Shown here: positions 1-9,341 of the stretch, piece by piece
How the letters are laid out: every line of letters starts with the position of its first letter
Position numbering within the stretch: the stretch's first letter is position 1
Source: Neobacillus pocheonensis
GTDB taxonomy: Bacteria > Bacillota > Bacilli > Bacillales > Cytobacillaceae
NCBI GenBank assembly: GCA_023702235.1
Contig: JAMQCR010000002.1
Span: 434,001-498,000, forward strand
Direction: 5' to 3'
DNA length: 64,000 bases
Made by a program: the position numbers and the translations under genes
Notes under the pieces: generated by a model
Database searches by the model: none
The model's input: only the letters and a program-made list of their open reading frames with translations
What the model was told of the DNA's origin: nothing

Positions 1-9
1 AATCAAAGT

Positions 10-187
10 TTTAAGCAGGTCTCCTGACTTGTGCGTCTTCCTACCCTAAGCCTCCTTAAACAAACATTTTGTAGTGGCATAGTTTCGTCAGCACTTACAG
101 TTGCGTAAACAGTTTCGGATCTTCACAAGATTCCCTATTAGGCCGTAGATTATTTTATTTTTTAGTCACTTGGCACTTAAGAACTTG
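10..187 (-). promoter_or_regulatory. Cobalamin (adenosylcobalamin) riboswitch
   Basis: Read on the minus strand, this segment carries the hallmark blocks of the cobalamin riboswitch in order: a TAATAGGGAA block near 140-130, CGCAACTGTAAGTGCTGACG around 108-88, a GCCACT block near 80, and the B12 box AGTCAGGAGACCTGC at 29-15. Such elements turn off B12 or cobalt uptake, B12 synthesis or B12-independent isozyme genes when adenosylcobalamin is abundant. The aptamer ends about 10 bases from the window edge, so the controlled gene lies to the left and is not visible. The call rests on direct match to the family consensus. Confidence 0.93.
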
Positions 188-189
188 TT

Positions 190-1015
190 TAATTATATAA
201 TGGGTTTGTCCAAATGGCAAATTTTGGATAATTAATTCTTTTTTCCAGCTATTTTAGTGTGTCTCCATCATTTGACATGGAATAAGTGCTTCTGAGAATA
301 GAGTTAACTATAATATTTATTGCCAGAAGGAAGAAGGAAAATGCGTTCTTATTGAAAGCTTTTTCTCCGACTAGTTAGCTTGCCTAATTTGAAAACTCAT
401 TCAACCTATAGGGCACTCTCTTGACCGCTATTGGCAAGAAGTCCAGAGAATGTAAACGGTGGGCAGCTCATAAAAATTAGTTGGAGGCGATTCAAATGGT
501 GAGTTGCTTATTGTTTACATTAAATACAAAAAAGAATGTTGTTTAAAAAATTCTAAAGTTAATTTTTTCTATAGTTAATATTTTTAATATATAATTTATT
601 TTCAATGATAATATAGTCAACATGATTATCGACAATACATATAACGATAAATATTATATTAAATAAAACAACATATATATTAACATATATTTCGCCAATA
701 TTATTAAAGTGTTCAATAAAGACATATCTCTTCATACCAAAATAGCTATCGAATAAAATAAAAAAGATAACCATGGGGCTTCAGGTTCTGGTTGTAAGGG
801 GATGATATCGATAGATAACTCAACATAGTTTATAAAGAAAACACTAAATATCAATTCTAAATAAGTTTACGAGGGTGGCAAAGTACTAGGTAATGTAGAA
901 AGATTGTTTATTTCTTTTAATTTTGATAGTTTTGTTGGTAAGATGTGGTTTAAGGGGGAAAATGTAACAAAAATTGAATAGACAGTATCTTGAATTAATA
1001 AAAAAGTACATAATT
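190..1015. other. AT-rich stretch without a convincing gene
   Basis: About 0.8 kb upstream of the cobalamin riboswitch on its strand. A promoter for the B12-regulated transcript is expected just right of 190 but I cannot single one out. A hydrophobic 71-codon minus-strand frame (559-774) lacks a Shine-Dalgarno and is not called. Confidence 0.5.
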
Positions 1016-1047
1016 AGAGCCGAATAATATAATTTCCGGCTCTTTTT
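1016..1047 (+). terminator. Intrinsic terminator
   Basis: A seven-base stem (AGAGCCG / CGGCTCT) is followed by a T run on the plus strand. It lies just past the stop codon of the converging lysozyme-like gene and may work in both directions, though the U tract is better on the plus strand. Confidence 0.6.
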
Positions 1048-1052
1048 ACATT

Positions 1053-1673
1053 TTATTTATTACTTGCAGTCAATGAGTTTATATTTTTAGTCACCTTTTC
1101 ACTATAAGAGTAATCACCATAACAATATGGATAACGTGATTTAAAAAGACTTTTTTTGCAGGCATAAATCTTAGGGTGTTTTTGAACTTGTAATAAGGAA
1201 AAATCTTTGGCTAATTCCTCTCTATGTTTTCCTCCATGTTCTGCTACATAGTTAATGTACCCAATTCCCATATTATAAGCTTGAATAATGGTAGCGAAAT
1301 CTACCTGTTTTTCCTGTCCGTAAGTAAGGATTTTTCGAAAATGTTTTACTCCCATTTGGATACTTTCATTTGGATCTTTAATTGAATTCGGCGGTAATCC
1401 TATCGATTCAGATGATTGCATGGGGTCTCCACCTTTACCATGACTTTCTTGCTGCATTAATGCAATGAGAACTGGGGTGTATTTTTCAAGATGGTATTTT
1501 ACTAATTCGTTATGAATAAACGGAGTATATTTTTTAACTTTTACAAATGGATCCCGTTGAAAATAAGGTATATCATTGTCCCAATATAAGTAAGTGAATA
1601 ATACAACTAATGCAGAGAAAGACAAAAGCAAGACGAAGTTAGATTGAATCTTATTCAGTCTTCGTGTAATCAT
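1053..1673 (-). CDS. Lysozyme-like lytic transglycosylase family protein
   Basis: A 206-residue protein with an N-terminal membrane anchor or signal segment (about residues 13-31) followed by a lysozyme-like fold of the type found in YocA and in the N-terminal half of CwlT/Tn916 Orf14. The probable catalytic glutamate is in the LMQQESHG motif (about residue 78), and the following segments SSESIGLPPNSIKDP and IIQAYNMGIGYINY are typical of the family. It probably cleaves peptidoglycan glycan strands outside the membrane. No C40 peptidase domain follows, unlike conjugation-associated relatives. It has an ATG start preceded by a GAGAG-type site. It appears intact. Whether it is chromosomal or a relic of a mobile element is open. 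Confidence 0.85.
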   Translation of the reverse strand: MITRRLNKIQSNFVLLLSFSALVVLFTYLYWDNDIPYFQRDPFVKVKKYTPFIHNELVKYHLEKYTPVLIALMQQESHGKGGDPMQSSESIGLPPNSIKDPNESIQMGVKHFRKILTYGQEKQVDFATIIQAYNMGIGYINYVAEHGGKHREELAKDFSLLQVQKHPKIYACKKSLFKSRYPYCYGDYSYSEKVTKNINSLTASNK

Positions 1674-1679
1674 TTTTAT

Positions 1680-2265
1680 TTCTCTCCTAGTTTCTTTTCT
1701 TTATTAATTATAAAGGATGATTCCTCGACAGTATCTAGAAAAAACCTTCTTATTATGTCAAAATTAGTCTTTCTGGCTTTTCACCCAAAAACTAACATAT
1801 CTTATTAAATTAAAATTTTTAAAATACATACATACCAATTCCCTTCTTTTAATTTAGTATTCTGATTTTATTATCTATTTAGCTTTGAATATCAAATTAT
1901 TCCCTCCGATCATAAATTACATGAACTGACTTATCTCTTAAATATAAACCAATACTACCTTCTGTATTTCTCCATCAAGACCACTACATTAATTTAACAA
2001 AGTTCGTATATTCCCGTTTAAACTAATTTTTAAATATCCTCTTGCTACGCATGTGATTAATTATTAAAATAAAACGAATGTTTCTATCATAAAAGAATTT
2101 TTATTTGAATCAAATTCTAATAAAAATAATTGTTTCATGCTATTATTTTTTCGTTTTTAATAAAAAGTAATGTTTGTAATTTAGGGACCGTCCTCTCTTC
2201 GGATTATCGCCTGAAAATCCGAGGTATCAATTATACGAATTTTCAATCACTCAAGATAGCATTGC
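1680..2265. other. Intergenic, no gene seen
   Basis: AT-rich DNA without a supported ORF. A stem near 2190-2223 (TCGGATT pairing with AATCCGA) may be a structured RNA or terminator. Confidence 0.4.
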
Positions 2266-2527
2266 GATATGGTTGCAATTTATGTAACTTAATTAACATA
2301 TGTATGTTCTTTTTCTCAGAATATTTCGTGTTATGATTGATCTAACAACTTAGTTACTAGATAAGGTCGGAGATTTATTCAATGAAAAAAGCGTAAAGGG
2401 GGATTGCTAATGGATATTTGCATTTCATGCGGAGAGGAATTATCTATTATGGAGAGGAATCGAGCGGAATGCTGGGAGTGCCGAGACACATCAACAGAAG
2501 CTTACGCAGAAGCGGAATGATTATGAC
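2266..2527 (+). repeat. Duplicated microprotein locus, copy 1, left part
   Basis: This segment is about 90 percent identical by eye to 28122-28380. After the IS3-family insertion the similarity resumes at 3743-3930 and matches 28376-28560. The two copies therefore share a unit of about 440 bp including the CxxC microprotein gene and its leader. Copy 1 is split by the IS. Confidence 0.85.
2410..2520 (+). CDS. 36-aa double-CxxC microprotein, copy 1
   Basis: A short protein beginning MDICISCGEELSIMERN and containing two cysteine pairs (CISC and CWEC), which suggests a small zinc ribbon. A strong AAAGGGGG site lies 7 bases before the ATG. The second copy at 28261 differs at only one residue (Ser versus Thr near residue 28) even though the flanks have diverged more, which suggests that the coding sequence is under selection. 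The reading frame ends just before the IS3-family insertion, so the insertion did not break it. I do not recognise the family. It differs from the YhfH-type zinc microproteins. Confidence 0.7.
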   Translation: MDICISCGEELSIMERNRAECWECRDTSTEAYAEAE

Positions 2528-2545
2528 TGGATTGTCAACACCAAA

Positions 2546-3340
2546 CTAAACAGTTTTTTTAAGGTGTGTAAGTTTGTATTCTATTGGGCTTAAATAGTCT
2601 AACGTACCATGGATACGAAGGTGATTAAACCAATGAACATAATCGTGAAACTCTCTTGTCAGATCCTCTAAGGAATCAAAGGAGCGTCTTTTGACAAACT
2701 CTGTTTTAATAATTTTAAACGTGGCTTCTGCAACCGCATTATCATACGGGCATCCTTTCATACTTAGAGAACGCTTAATGTTAAACGTCTCAAGCGCTTC
2801 GTCAATCAGTTTGTTTTTAAATTCATTACCACGGTCTGTATGGAAAAGCTGAATCTTATGGAGGTCGGCTTGAATAGACGCGAGTGCTCGGTAAACCAGT
2901 AAGGCATCCTTATTCGGACCCATGCTGCATCCAATGATTTCTCGATTAAAGAGGTCGACAAATACACATATATAATGCCATTTTTGATTGACCCTTACAT
3001 ATGTCAAATCGCTTACAATAACGCTAAACTGGTCGGCTTGTTTAAATTCACGATCCAGTTCATTGACCTGGGCTGATTCGTTACACGTTTTTGCATGTGG
3101 TTTGAACTGAGCCACAGTGTAGGAAGAGACAAGGCTTTGCTCGTTCATAATCCTCCCAATCCGTCGTCTAGAGACGATTTTTCCTCGCTTTTTTAATTCA
3201 AATTTTATTTTACGAGTCCCATAGTTTTGACGGCTTGCTTGGAAAATCTCAATGATATCAGAAGTAATATCATCCTCTGAAACTCGCTCTTTTGCTTCGT
3301 AATAATAGGTGGCTCTAGGTAATTGAAGGACTTTGCACAT
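2546..3340 (-). CDS. IS3-family transposase OrfB (DDE integrase core)
   Basis: A 264-residue integrase-type protein. The catalytic DDE residues are visible in VSDLTYVRV (first Asp), FHTDRGNEF (second Asp) and CPYDNAVAEATFKIIKTEF (Glu). An HTH_21-type segment precedes them (QASRQNYGTRKIKFELKKRG). In the family OrfB is usually made as an OrfAB fusion by -1 frameshifting. The frame extends upstream past the first ATG towards OrfA. OrfB itself is intact. Confidence 0.9.
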   Translation of the reverse strand: MCKVLQLPRATYYYEAKERVSEDDITSDIIEIFQASRQNYGTRKIKFELKKRGKIVSRRRIGRIMNEQSLVSSYTVAQFKPHAKTCNESAQVNELDREFKQADQFSVIVSDLTYVRVNQKWHYICVFVDLFNREIIGCSMGPNKDALLVYRALASIQADLHKIQLFHTDRGNEFKNKLIDEALETFNIKRSLSMKGCPYDNAVAEATFKIIKTEFVKRRSFDSLEDLTREFHDYVHWFNHLRIHGTLDYLSPIEYKLTHLKKTV

Positions 3341-3381
3341 TGCCGATATCGAGTATTTGTCCCGGTTATTCCGGATTACAT

Positions 3382-3665
3382 TTACTTTCGTCCTAGTATC
3401 AGCGCAGCTTGCTTTAAAATATCGTTCTCCATTAGCAGTTGCTTATTTTCTTTCCGTAGTCTGTTCAACTCAAGTTCTTCTGGTGTTTGGTTGTCTTTCT
3501 CCTTAAATGAACCCGTAGTTTTACTTCGCCGATCCATTTATCCAGAGAGGATGGAGTCAGATCGTACTCACGAATGATATCCTTTCTAGGTTTGCCATTC
3601 AGGTACAGTTGCACCATTTGATTTTTAAATTCGTCCGTAAATGTTCTTCGCTCTTTTTTAGTCAT
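3382..3665 (-). pseudogene. IS3-family transposase OrfA, frameshifted
   Basis: The helix-turn-helix protein starts MTKKERRTFTDEFKNQMVQL. After the KWI motif the frame shifts near 3525. The second half, with a leucine-zipper-like helix ([20 protein letters not shown]), is found one frame over and ends at 3382. A single missing base explains the break. Without OrfA the element should not transpose unless this is a sequencing error. Confidence 0.8.
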
Positions 3666-3742
3666 AGTAGATTCTCCTCAATTTCATTATCTGTAGTCTA
3701 CTTGACCTTAAAATTTCTGTCTAGATAAGTGTAGCCCATCCA

Positions 3743-3930
3743 GACATTTAATCTTGTATGATATCTTTATATAAAAATACAAAAGGCCCTAATTCCTATT
3801 AACCAACCTTGGACTAAGGCCTAACCTGTTTTCAGGTTCAAAAAGCAACAAAAGCTGGGTTTAAAGCTCCACCTAGGAAAAAGATAATTCTTTTATTTTA
3901 CCAATACAATCGTTGAAGTCTCCAAATTCA
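3743..3930. repeat. Duplicated microprotein locus, copy 1, right part
   Basis: Continuation of the duplication after the IS: it matches 28376-28560, including TTATATAAAAATACAAA and TTGAAGTCTCCAAATTCA. Similarity ends near 3930, where the two loci diverge. Confidence 0.8.
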
Positions 3931-3943
3931 TGTTCTTCCTAAA

Positions 3944-4291
3944 CTAATTCTTTATCCTTAACCATTGTTGGTAATGAATGATGTCGTGTGCAATGGAATC
4001 TAACATTGCGTAGATAGCATCGTTTTTCCCTCTCTCTTTTATAAGTTCTTCATAATCTTTAGTAGCAATCCGTATATAAGGTTCAACGTCTTTTTCATAT
4101 GATGCCAAAAACTAGCTGTAACCATTTCCTTTGTTGTAATGTTCCTTATTTGATAATCCTTTTTGAGACAGATTGTAAAGCGATTTCGGACCGTAGCCAT
4201 TTACAAAATTTAATACAAACTATCTAACTGCAGGATGAACAGCTTGATCGTATCTTACTCTTAATCCTTGTCGTGGATAGTCTTTCTTCAT
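3944..4291 (-). pseudogene. Degraded gene of unknown function (two nonsense codons)
   Basis: A single frame of 116 codons starts MKKDYPRQGLRVRYDQAVHP and ends HDIIHYQQWLRIKN. It is interrupted by two in-frame TAG codons (about codons 24 and 60). The C-terminal DSIAHDIIHYQQW looks like a metallopeptidase-type HxxxH helix, but I cannot assign a family. Because no frameshift is needed and the amino acid composition is protein-like throughout, this is probably a real gene inactivated by point mutation. Confidence 0.6.
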
Positions 4292-4462
4292 ATAATAACC
4301 TCTAACCCATATAAACAACAGATGGTTCTTCTTCAACTCCTTTTTACGTTACTTCAATAAAAAAATGATTTACTTTTTAATGAAGTAGTCGAGTAGAAGG
4401 AAGCCTTTCTACCTTGCGGTAAATTGGACTCCACCCCCTCCCAGAACCGTGCTTGCGCTATT

Positions 4463-5331
4463 GTCTGGATAGAATTCAGGCGCGCACACTAATCAAAGCC
4501 ACGTTTCCTGAAGCCCCCCTGCGATCCCGGACAGTCGGATTTCCCGAGTCCGGTTCTGACCTTGGATATATAATAAATGAGCCTTCCCTTATTATCCTAG
4601 GATTAAATGGCGACACCCATATTCCCCAATCAATAACAAGGTTTACTTCACAATTAGCCATTTTCGGGACAAATAACTTGTTATTATATTATTATTATTA
4701 TTAAGGCTCTGTGTCCTATTTCATAATCCCATGGCATCCAAGTGCCCAGAGGTCCTTTGCTCAACTTTGGTGTTACCATTGTTGAAATATGTTTCTACAT
4801 ATTTAGAAAGGCATTACCCTTTCCTCTTGGCTACTACGACCTCATCCGTCAATCCTAAATCCTCCTATCAATTTCTGTAATACCTTATATGACTGGTCTT
4901 TGCTGGTTGTTGTCGTCCCAGCTGGAAGTAGGACCTTCCCGTCGTTATCTCTGAAAATCTTTCCCTAGATGCTAGAACCCATATCCCGGCTTCCCCTATA
5001 GTGCATATAACCGTTTCTTCCTATAGGGCTTTGGCCTTCCCCAATGCGTCAATGGGTCGGCGAATTACAACATTCCCTTCAACAGTTTCTGAAGGGGGAG
5101 CCATTTCGAGACTGCAGTATTCGTTAAATCCTTCTGGCTCTAGGTTTGCTCGCCACACTGACTGTTCCTACCTTATATTCTCTGAGTAATATAGGCAGCT
5201 ATGGCTTTTACGTCCGAGCAGAACGTGATTTGTTACCTCCTCACGCATCGGATATGCTAGTTGTCTGAATCGGTCAATTGACAACAGGAGACTTTCACTC
5301 CATTAGATCTTCAGCCTTGACGGCTGCTCCA
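4463..5331 (-). mobile_element. Nested ORF-less group II intron-like element, copy B2
   Basis: An 869-bp element similar along its length to 7075-7915. Shared blocks are TGGAGCAGCCGTCAAGGCTG at the 5-prime end, GTGGCGAGCAAAC, AACGACGGGAAGGTCCTACT and a domain V-like hairpin (AACCGGAC ... GAAA ... GTCCGG) about 60 bases before the 3-prime end. It contains no long ORF. It sits inside domain V of the host intron and should abolish splicing unless it is itself removed. The group II assignment is inference from the DV-like hairpin and tail; the repeat relation is directly visible. Confidence 0.7.
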
Positions 5332-5358
5332 ACGCACACGGCTCCTCCTAGTTATCAT

Positions 5359-6691
5359 TTACAAAATATAGCTAGTCTCTTTTCTTAAATCATATATATT
5401 CACTTTAATTCTTGGTGATGGCAGTGGATATTTATTAAGAAATAGACTGAATTTATCCCATTTAAATGATTTCCTTTGGCTTCTTCTATTGAGCCATTTA
5501 AACAATAACTTTTCGATTTTGTCTTTGAAGTTGTTAACATTTTGGGTATTATCAGTAATGCAATAATTGTTGTAATAACCTATAAGTGAGCGTCTAAATC
5601 TATCCATAATCAAATGAATATCTTTACTTCTATTACTCTTCAGCCATTCTTTCGTCTCTTTTAATTTAGCTTGTACTTTCTTTCTGCTTGATTTCCGTTT
5701 TACTCGAAATTTCCCTTGTTTACTTTTCCCACAATAGTGAGTAAACCCAAGGAAATCAAAAGTTGCTGGTTTATTTCTCCCCTGTTGATTTGCATTTTGC
5801 TCCGCAAACCGCCCGAAGGGAATAATTTTGGTTTTATCCTCAGCTATTTCTAAATTAAATTTCTTTAATCTCAACTTTAGAGAATGGAAGAATTGCTGGG
5901 CTTCACTTTTAGATTGAAAACAACAAACAAAGTCATCTGCATATCTCACTATGTATGCTTGTCCCTTGCACTGTTTCCTGACCCTTTTCTCAAACCACAC
6001 GTCGAGTACGTAGTGGAGGTATACATTCGCCAATATCGGAGATATTACTCCACCTTGCGGTGTGCCTTTGTCTGTATTATATTTCTTACCTTCCTCCATG
6101 TATCCACCTTTAAGAAACCTACCAATTATTCTTAGTAAGTTAGGGTCAGAGATTCGCAGTTTTAAGAACTCGTGGATGTAGATATTCGCGGATTCTTCGA
6201 TAACGTTGATCACATATGGATGATGGAGTTACATAATTTACTGACCTCTTTTCAATATAAAAGTTCAGTATTTTCAAAGCATCGTGGCAGTTACGATTTG
6301 GGCGGAATCCAAAAGAACAGTCTAGAAAGTCATTTTCATATATGGTATTTAGTATCTTTGTAATGCCTCTTTGAACAATTTTGTCTTCATGTTCCGGTAT
6401 TCCCAATGGTCTTTTCTTGTTTGAATTGAGCTTAGGAATATACATTCTCCTTACTGGAACAGGACGATAGCTTTTGCTTTTAAGCCTACTTACTAAATCC
6501 TCTATGTTTTCTTCTAAACTTTCACCGTATTGCTCTTTAGTTGTACCGTTAATCCCAGTTGCCTTCTTATTGGGTAGTTCAAGATGACATTGAACTAATG
6601 CTTCCTTATTTAATAGATGTGCAAGAGATGTAAATTTCATTTTAGGATCAGATTTTGCTAATTCTGCTATCCTTAATAGTTTTGTTTCCAT
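5359..6691 (-). pseudogene. ltrA: Group II intron reverse transcriptase/maturase with an internal inversion
   Basis: The N-terminal part (6691 to about 6231) starts METKLLRIAELAKSDPKM and contains the RT fingers blocks (KKRPLGIPEHEDKIVQ, CSFGFRPNRNCHDAL). The C-terminal part (from about 6171 down to 5359) has the palm and maturase blocks GTPQGGVISPILANVYL and the catalytic YADDF motif. The piece that should join them, encoding VDVDIRGFFDNVDHIWMM with the first catalytic aspartate, is present but on the plus strand at 6172-6225. The protein is therefore broken. Otherwise its length and domain order are normal for an intron-encoded RT of about 440 residues. Confidence 0.9.
6166..6230 (+). other. 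54-bp inverted segment within the RT gene
   Basis: Positions 6172-6225 read VDVDIRGFFDNVDHIWMM on the plus strand, which is the RT catalytic block that belongs to the minus-strand gene. The segment is bounded by short inverted repeats, AACTC (6167-6171) and GAGTT (6226-6230). The flanking RT residues (KRSVNYV on one side and EFLKLRISDP on the other) continue the minus-strand protein. Confidence 0.85.
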
Positions 6692-7074
6692 TTATTATAC
6701 CTACCTCTGTGTGTAGTAAATGTGTCCCTAGGAAGGGTGATAACTGGTAGCTAGCCTTTCCTCCATCGGCATTACCCAACTTCATTGGTACTACGCTGCT
6801 ATCCGACTCCCTACACGGCATTTGGTTTCCTCGCTTTTTATCACTTGTAGACCATACTCTTCTATTAAAACAGGAAAAGACCGGTAGGGTCTCCCGAGTT
6901 GCCGTATCATATCAATGTATAACGTGCCAAGGTCACTGACTCCAGAGAGGTTTTATCCTTCTTGCCTTTAACGAAAGATAAAATGTAGCTTTCTGCTGTG
7001 CTTAAGGCATCAGCCCTCTCGGTTTACTAACATTATGGAGCTCAATCCCTTCAACCATATGGCTTTTGGCCGCC

Positions 7075-7915
7075 GTCGGGTAGAAAATAGACGCGCGCAT
7101 TCGATTGAATCACGTTTCCTATAGCCCCCCTACGATCCCGGACGGTCGGATTTCCCGAGTCCGGTTCTGACCTTGGACTTCATCACATACTCGCCTTCCC
7201 TAATAACCGCAGGATTAAATGTTGGTACACATATTCCCCCATCAACTATTGGTTTACTTGTATGCTAGTCTATGAACAAGTAAACAAAGCTCAGTGTCTT
7301 TGAAGTTCCGACTGTCCAAATGCCCAGAGGTCCTTCGCTCCATCACAGGCGTTACCTTGATGGAAGTACAATTTCCTTACACTTAAGAAGGCATTACCCT
7401 TCCCTCATCGCTACTACGACCTCATGCGCCAGTCCTAAATCATCCTACCATTTTCTATCAGCCTCATATATGGTAGGTCTTCATTGATTAGTACCTTCCC
7501 AAATTTGAAGTAGGACCTTCCCGTCGTTATCTCTGAAAATCTTTCCACAGATGCCAGAACCCGTATCCCGGCTGCTCCTACAGTGCTTTTGACCGTTTCT
7601 TCCTGTAAGACATCGGTCTTCCCCCGTTAGACAAAGGTCGACGCTAAGCAAAACATCCCTCGAACAGTTTCTTTGAGGGGCGTAGATTTCGGGATTGCAG
7701 TATTCGTTAAATCCTTCTGGCCTCTGTGTTTGCTCGCCACACAGACTGTTCCGACCTTATTCTCTCTGTGTAGAATAGGCCGCCGTGACTTTTACTTCCA
7801 AGCAGAACGTAGTTTGTTACCTCCCTACGCATTGGATATGCTAGTCATCCGAATCGGTCAATTGATGACAGGAGACTTTCACTCCATAAGATTCTCAGCC
7901 TTGACGGCTGCTCCA
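7075..7915 (-). mobile_element. Nested ORF-less group II intron-like element, copy B1
   Basis: An 841-bp element related to 4463-5331, inserted in the 5-prime RNA domains of the host intron. It starts with TGGAGCAGCCGTCAAGGCTG (at 7915) and ends near TTCTACCCGAC (7075), similar to the TTCTATCCAGAC tail of the other copy. A DV-like hairpin (AACCGGACTCGGGAAATCCG) lies near 7160. No ORF of useful length is present. Confidence 0.68.
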
Positions 7916-8041
7916 CCTAACTGTCTACGCTTAAAGACTAAAGTTACCTCTAACCCTCCAAGACTCGCTACGAGCGAATGGCTATTTCTTACTCGACGGG
8001 AATCCCACCCGCTATATGATACGACCTAAGCTCGGCCGCAC

Positions 8042-8261
8042 AAGCACCCGTTAGCCATCCATGAAGCGCAAAAATCAGCGCTTCACCACAGAGAATGAAA
8101 ATAGTGGAAAAGCGTCAATACGGATTCTACGGCAGGAGAGGAAGGTCGATACACTATGGTGCGTAGAGCCCCATCCGTTAGTCTGACTCCAACGACCTCG
8201 GTGCATCACAGACTGTCGCTCCCTTACGGGAACCACTCATAGTAGATTAATCCTTTTCTGG
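8042..8261 (+). ncRNA. IS110 left end with possible bridge RNA region (remnant 1)
   Basis: The noncoding segment before the truncated IS110 recombinase is closely related to 45247-45480 (shared CATCCGTTAGTCTGACTCCA, GAGAATGAAAATAGT and others). In IS110-group elements the left noncoding end encodes the bridge RNA that pairs with target and donor. The host group II intron begins immediately to the left. The position and the conservation between two copies support the call; no RNA evidence is available. Confidence 0.6.
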
Positions 8262-8755
8262 TTGTTGCACCAGCCTCTAAAAATAGTAGCCGTGGAAAGG
8301 AAAATTTCAGTGGCTGTAATCATTGAACGAGCATGTGGTATGGATGTCCATAAGGACAATATTACTGCCTGTATTCTGACACCAGAAGGAAAGGAGATCC
8401 AAACGTTTTCAACTAAAACAGTTTTTCTATTAAAACTAATTGATTGGATTAAGGAGTATGGGTGTACCCACGTTGCATTGGAGAGTACAAGTGCTTACTG
8501 GAAACTATTGTTAATTTACTTGAGTCCGAAGGAATTGAGTTTTTAGTCGTAAATGCTCAACATATGAAAGCACTCCCAGGTCGAAAAACAGACGTCAAAG
8601 ATGCAGAGTGGATTGTCCAACTTCTACGTCATGGATTACTCAAAGCTAGTTTTATTCCAGATCGAAATCAACGTGAGTAACGGGAACTTGTTCGCTATCG
8701 TAGGAGTATTATTGAAGAACGTGCCAGACAACACAATCGTATTCAAAAAGTATAA
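8262..8755 (+). pseudogene. IS110-family recombinase, N-terminal remnant
   Basis: Frames encode the RuvC-like N-terminus: ACGMDVHKDNITACILTPEG, then HVALESTSAYWK, a frameshift near 8500, then LPGRKTDVKDAEWIVQLLRH. A stop follows at about 8680 and the similarity ends near 8755 (RARQHNRIQK). The DEDD-type residues D, E and D are present but the Tnp20 half with the catalytic serine is missing. This is a dead fragment. Confidence 0.85.
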
Positions 8756-8759
8756 ATAG

Positions 8760-9340
8760 CTAATTTTAAACTATCACAACTTATCGGAAAACTTAACTTT
8801 TTTTACTTTCCTTCATAAGCTAACTTCCTCTATATAGAAAGAAAAATCTCTCGATTTTTCTTATTTCCTCCAAATTACGTAGTAATCTGATTTAAATTAC
8901 ATTTTAGTATTGGAATAATGGTTTATTCAAGGATAATTTTGGGGACAAAGTGAAAAAACATCTTATAGTTCCTCAACCATCATTATCCAAAAGGTGGATA
9001 ACCAATTAAAGTATGGTTGCACTGGTTGATCTCCACATTTCTTATGGAGGTCAACTCTCCCCTATTTCACAGAGTCTTCGCTCCAAAATTCCTTCGTCCA
9101 ACCTTTCCCTGAGGTCGATGTCAGTCATGAAGTAACCTATTTTTTAATAATAGATGTATATAAATTTATTAAACTTGCGATAATGATAAAGTATTCCCTT
9201 TTGATAGAATCCCTTGCTATCGTTGAGCAAAGGCTATTTTTTACAAGTTTCTTCTATTTCGTGCTCATACCATTCAAGTCTAGGAACATTTTTAAACCTT
9301 AATTTAGGTAATTTTTTTTAGTTTAAGTCTCTGTTATCAA
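8760..9340. other. Intergenic with a hairpin, no gene seen
   Basis: No supported ORF. A strong stem at 9026-9058 (GTTGATCTCCA pairing with TGGAGGTCAAC) lies in a moderately GC-rich block that may be another IS end. Near 9230 is GCAAAGGCTATTTTTT, shared with the IS3 flank near 31977. Confidence 0.4.
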
Positions 9341-9341
9341 A

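Larger units (their letters stand above)
2528..3742 (-). mobile_element. IS3-family (IS150-like) insertion sequence
   Basis: The element is 1215 bp with imperfect inverted ends starting TGGA (left TGGATTGTCAACACC, right end reverse-complemented TGGATGGGCTACACT). It is flanked by a 3-bp direct repeat GAC (2525-2527 and 3743-3745). The paralogous locus at 28370 retains the uninterrupted GATCATGACATTTA, so the empty site is visible. OrfA and OrfB lie on the minus strand. Confidence 0.92.
4388..8041 (-). mobile_element. RT-encoding group II intron carrying two nested elements
   Basis: On the minus strand the intron begins at 8041 with GTGCGGCCGAGC and ends near 4388 after a TTCTACTCGAC tail. The 5-prime RNA domains lie at 8041-7916 and 7074-6692, the RT gene at 6691-5359. 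Domain V is split: its 5-prime strand GAGCCGTGTGCGT is at about 5344-5332 and its 3-prime strand AGCGCAAGCACGGTTCTGG at about 4460-4442. Without the two inserts (7075-7915 and 4463-5331) the intron would be about 1.94 kb, the normal size. Exact ends are inferred from motif positions. Confidence 0.8.

Noticed and set aside
559-774. 71-codon hydrophobic frame
   Set aside because: Composition follows the local AT richness and there is no Shine-Dalgarno.
4453-5189. Short ORFs within the nested intron-like elements
   Set aside because: They lie in structured intron RNA; the amino acid strings resemble typical intron-derived hypothetical proteins without coding support.
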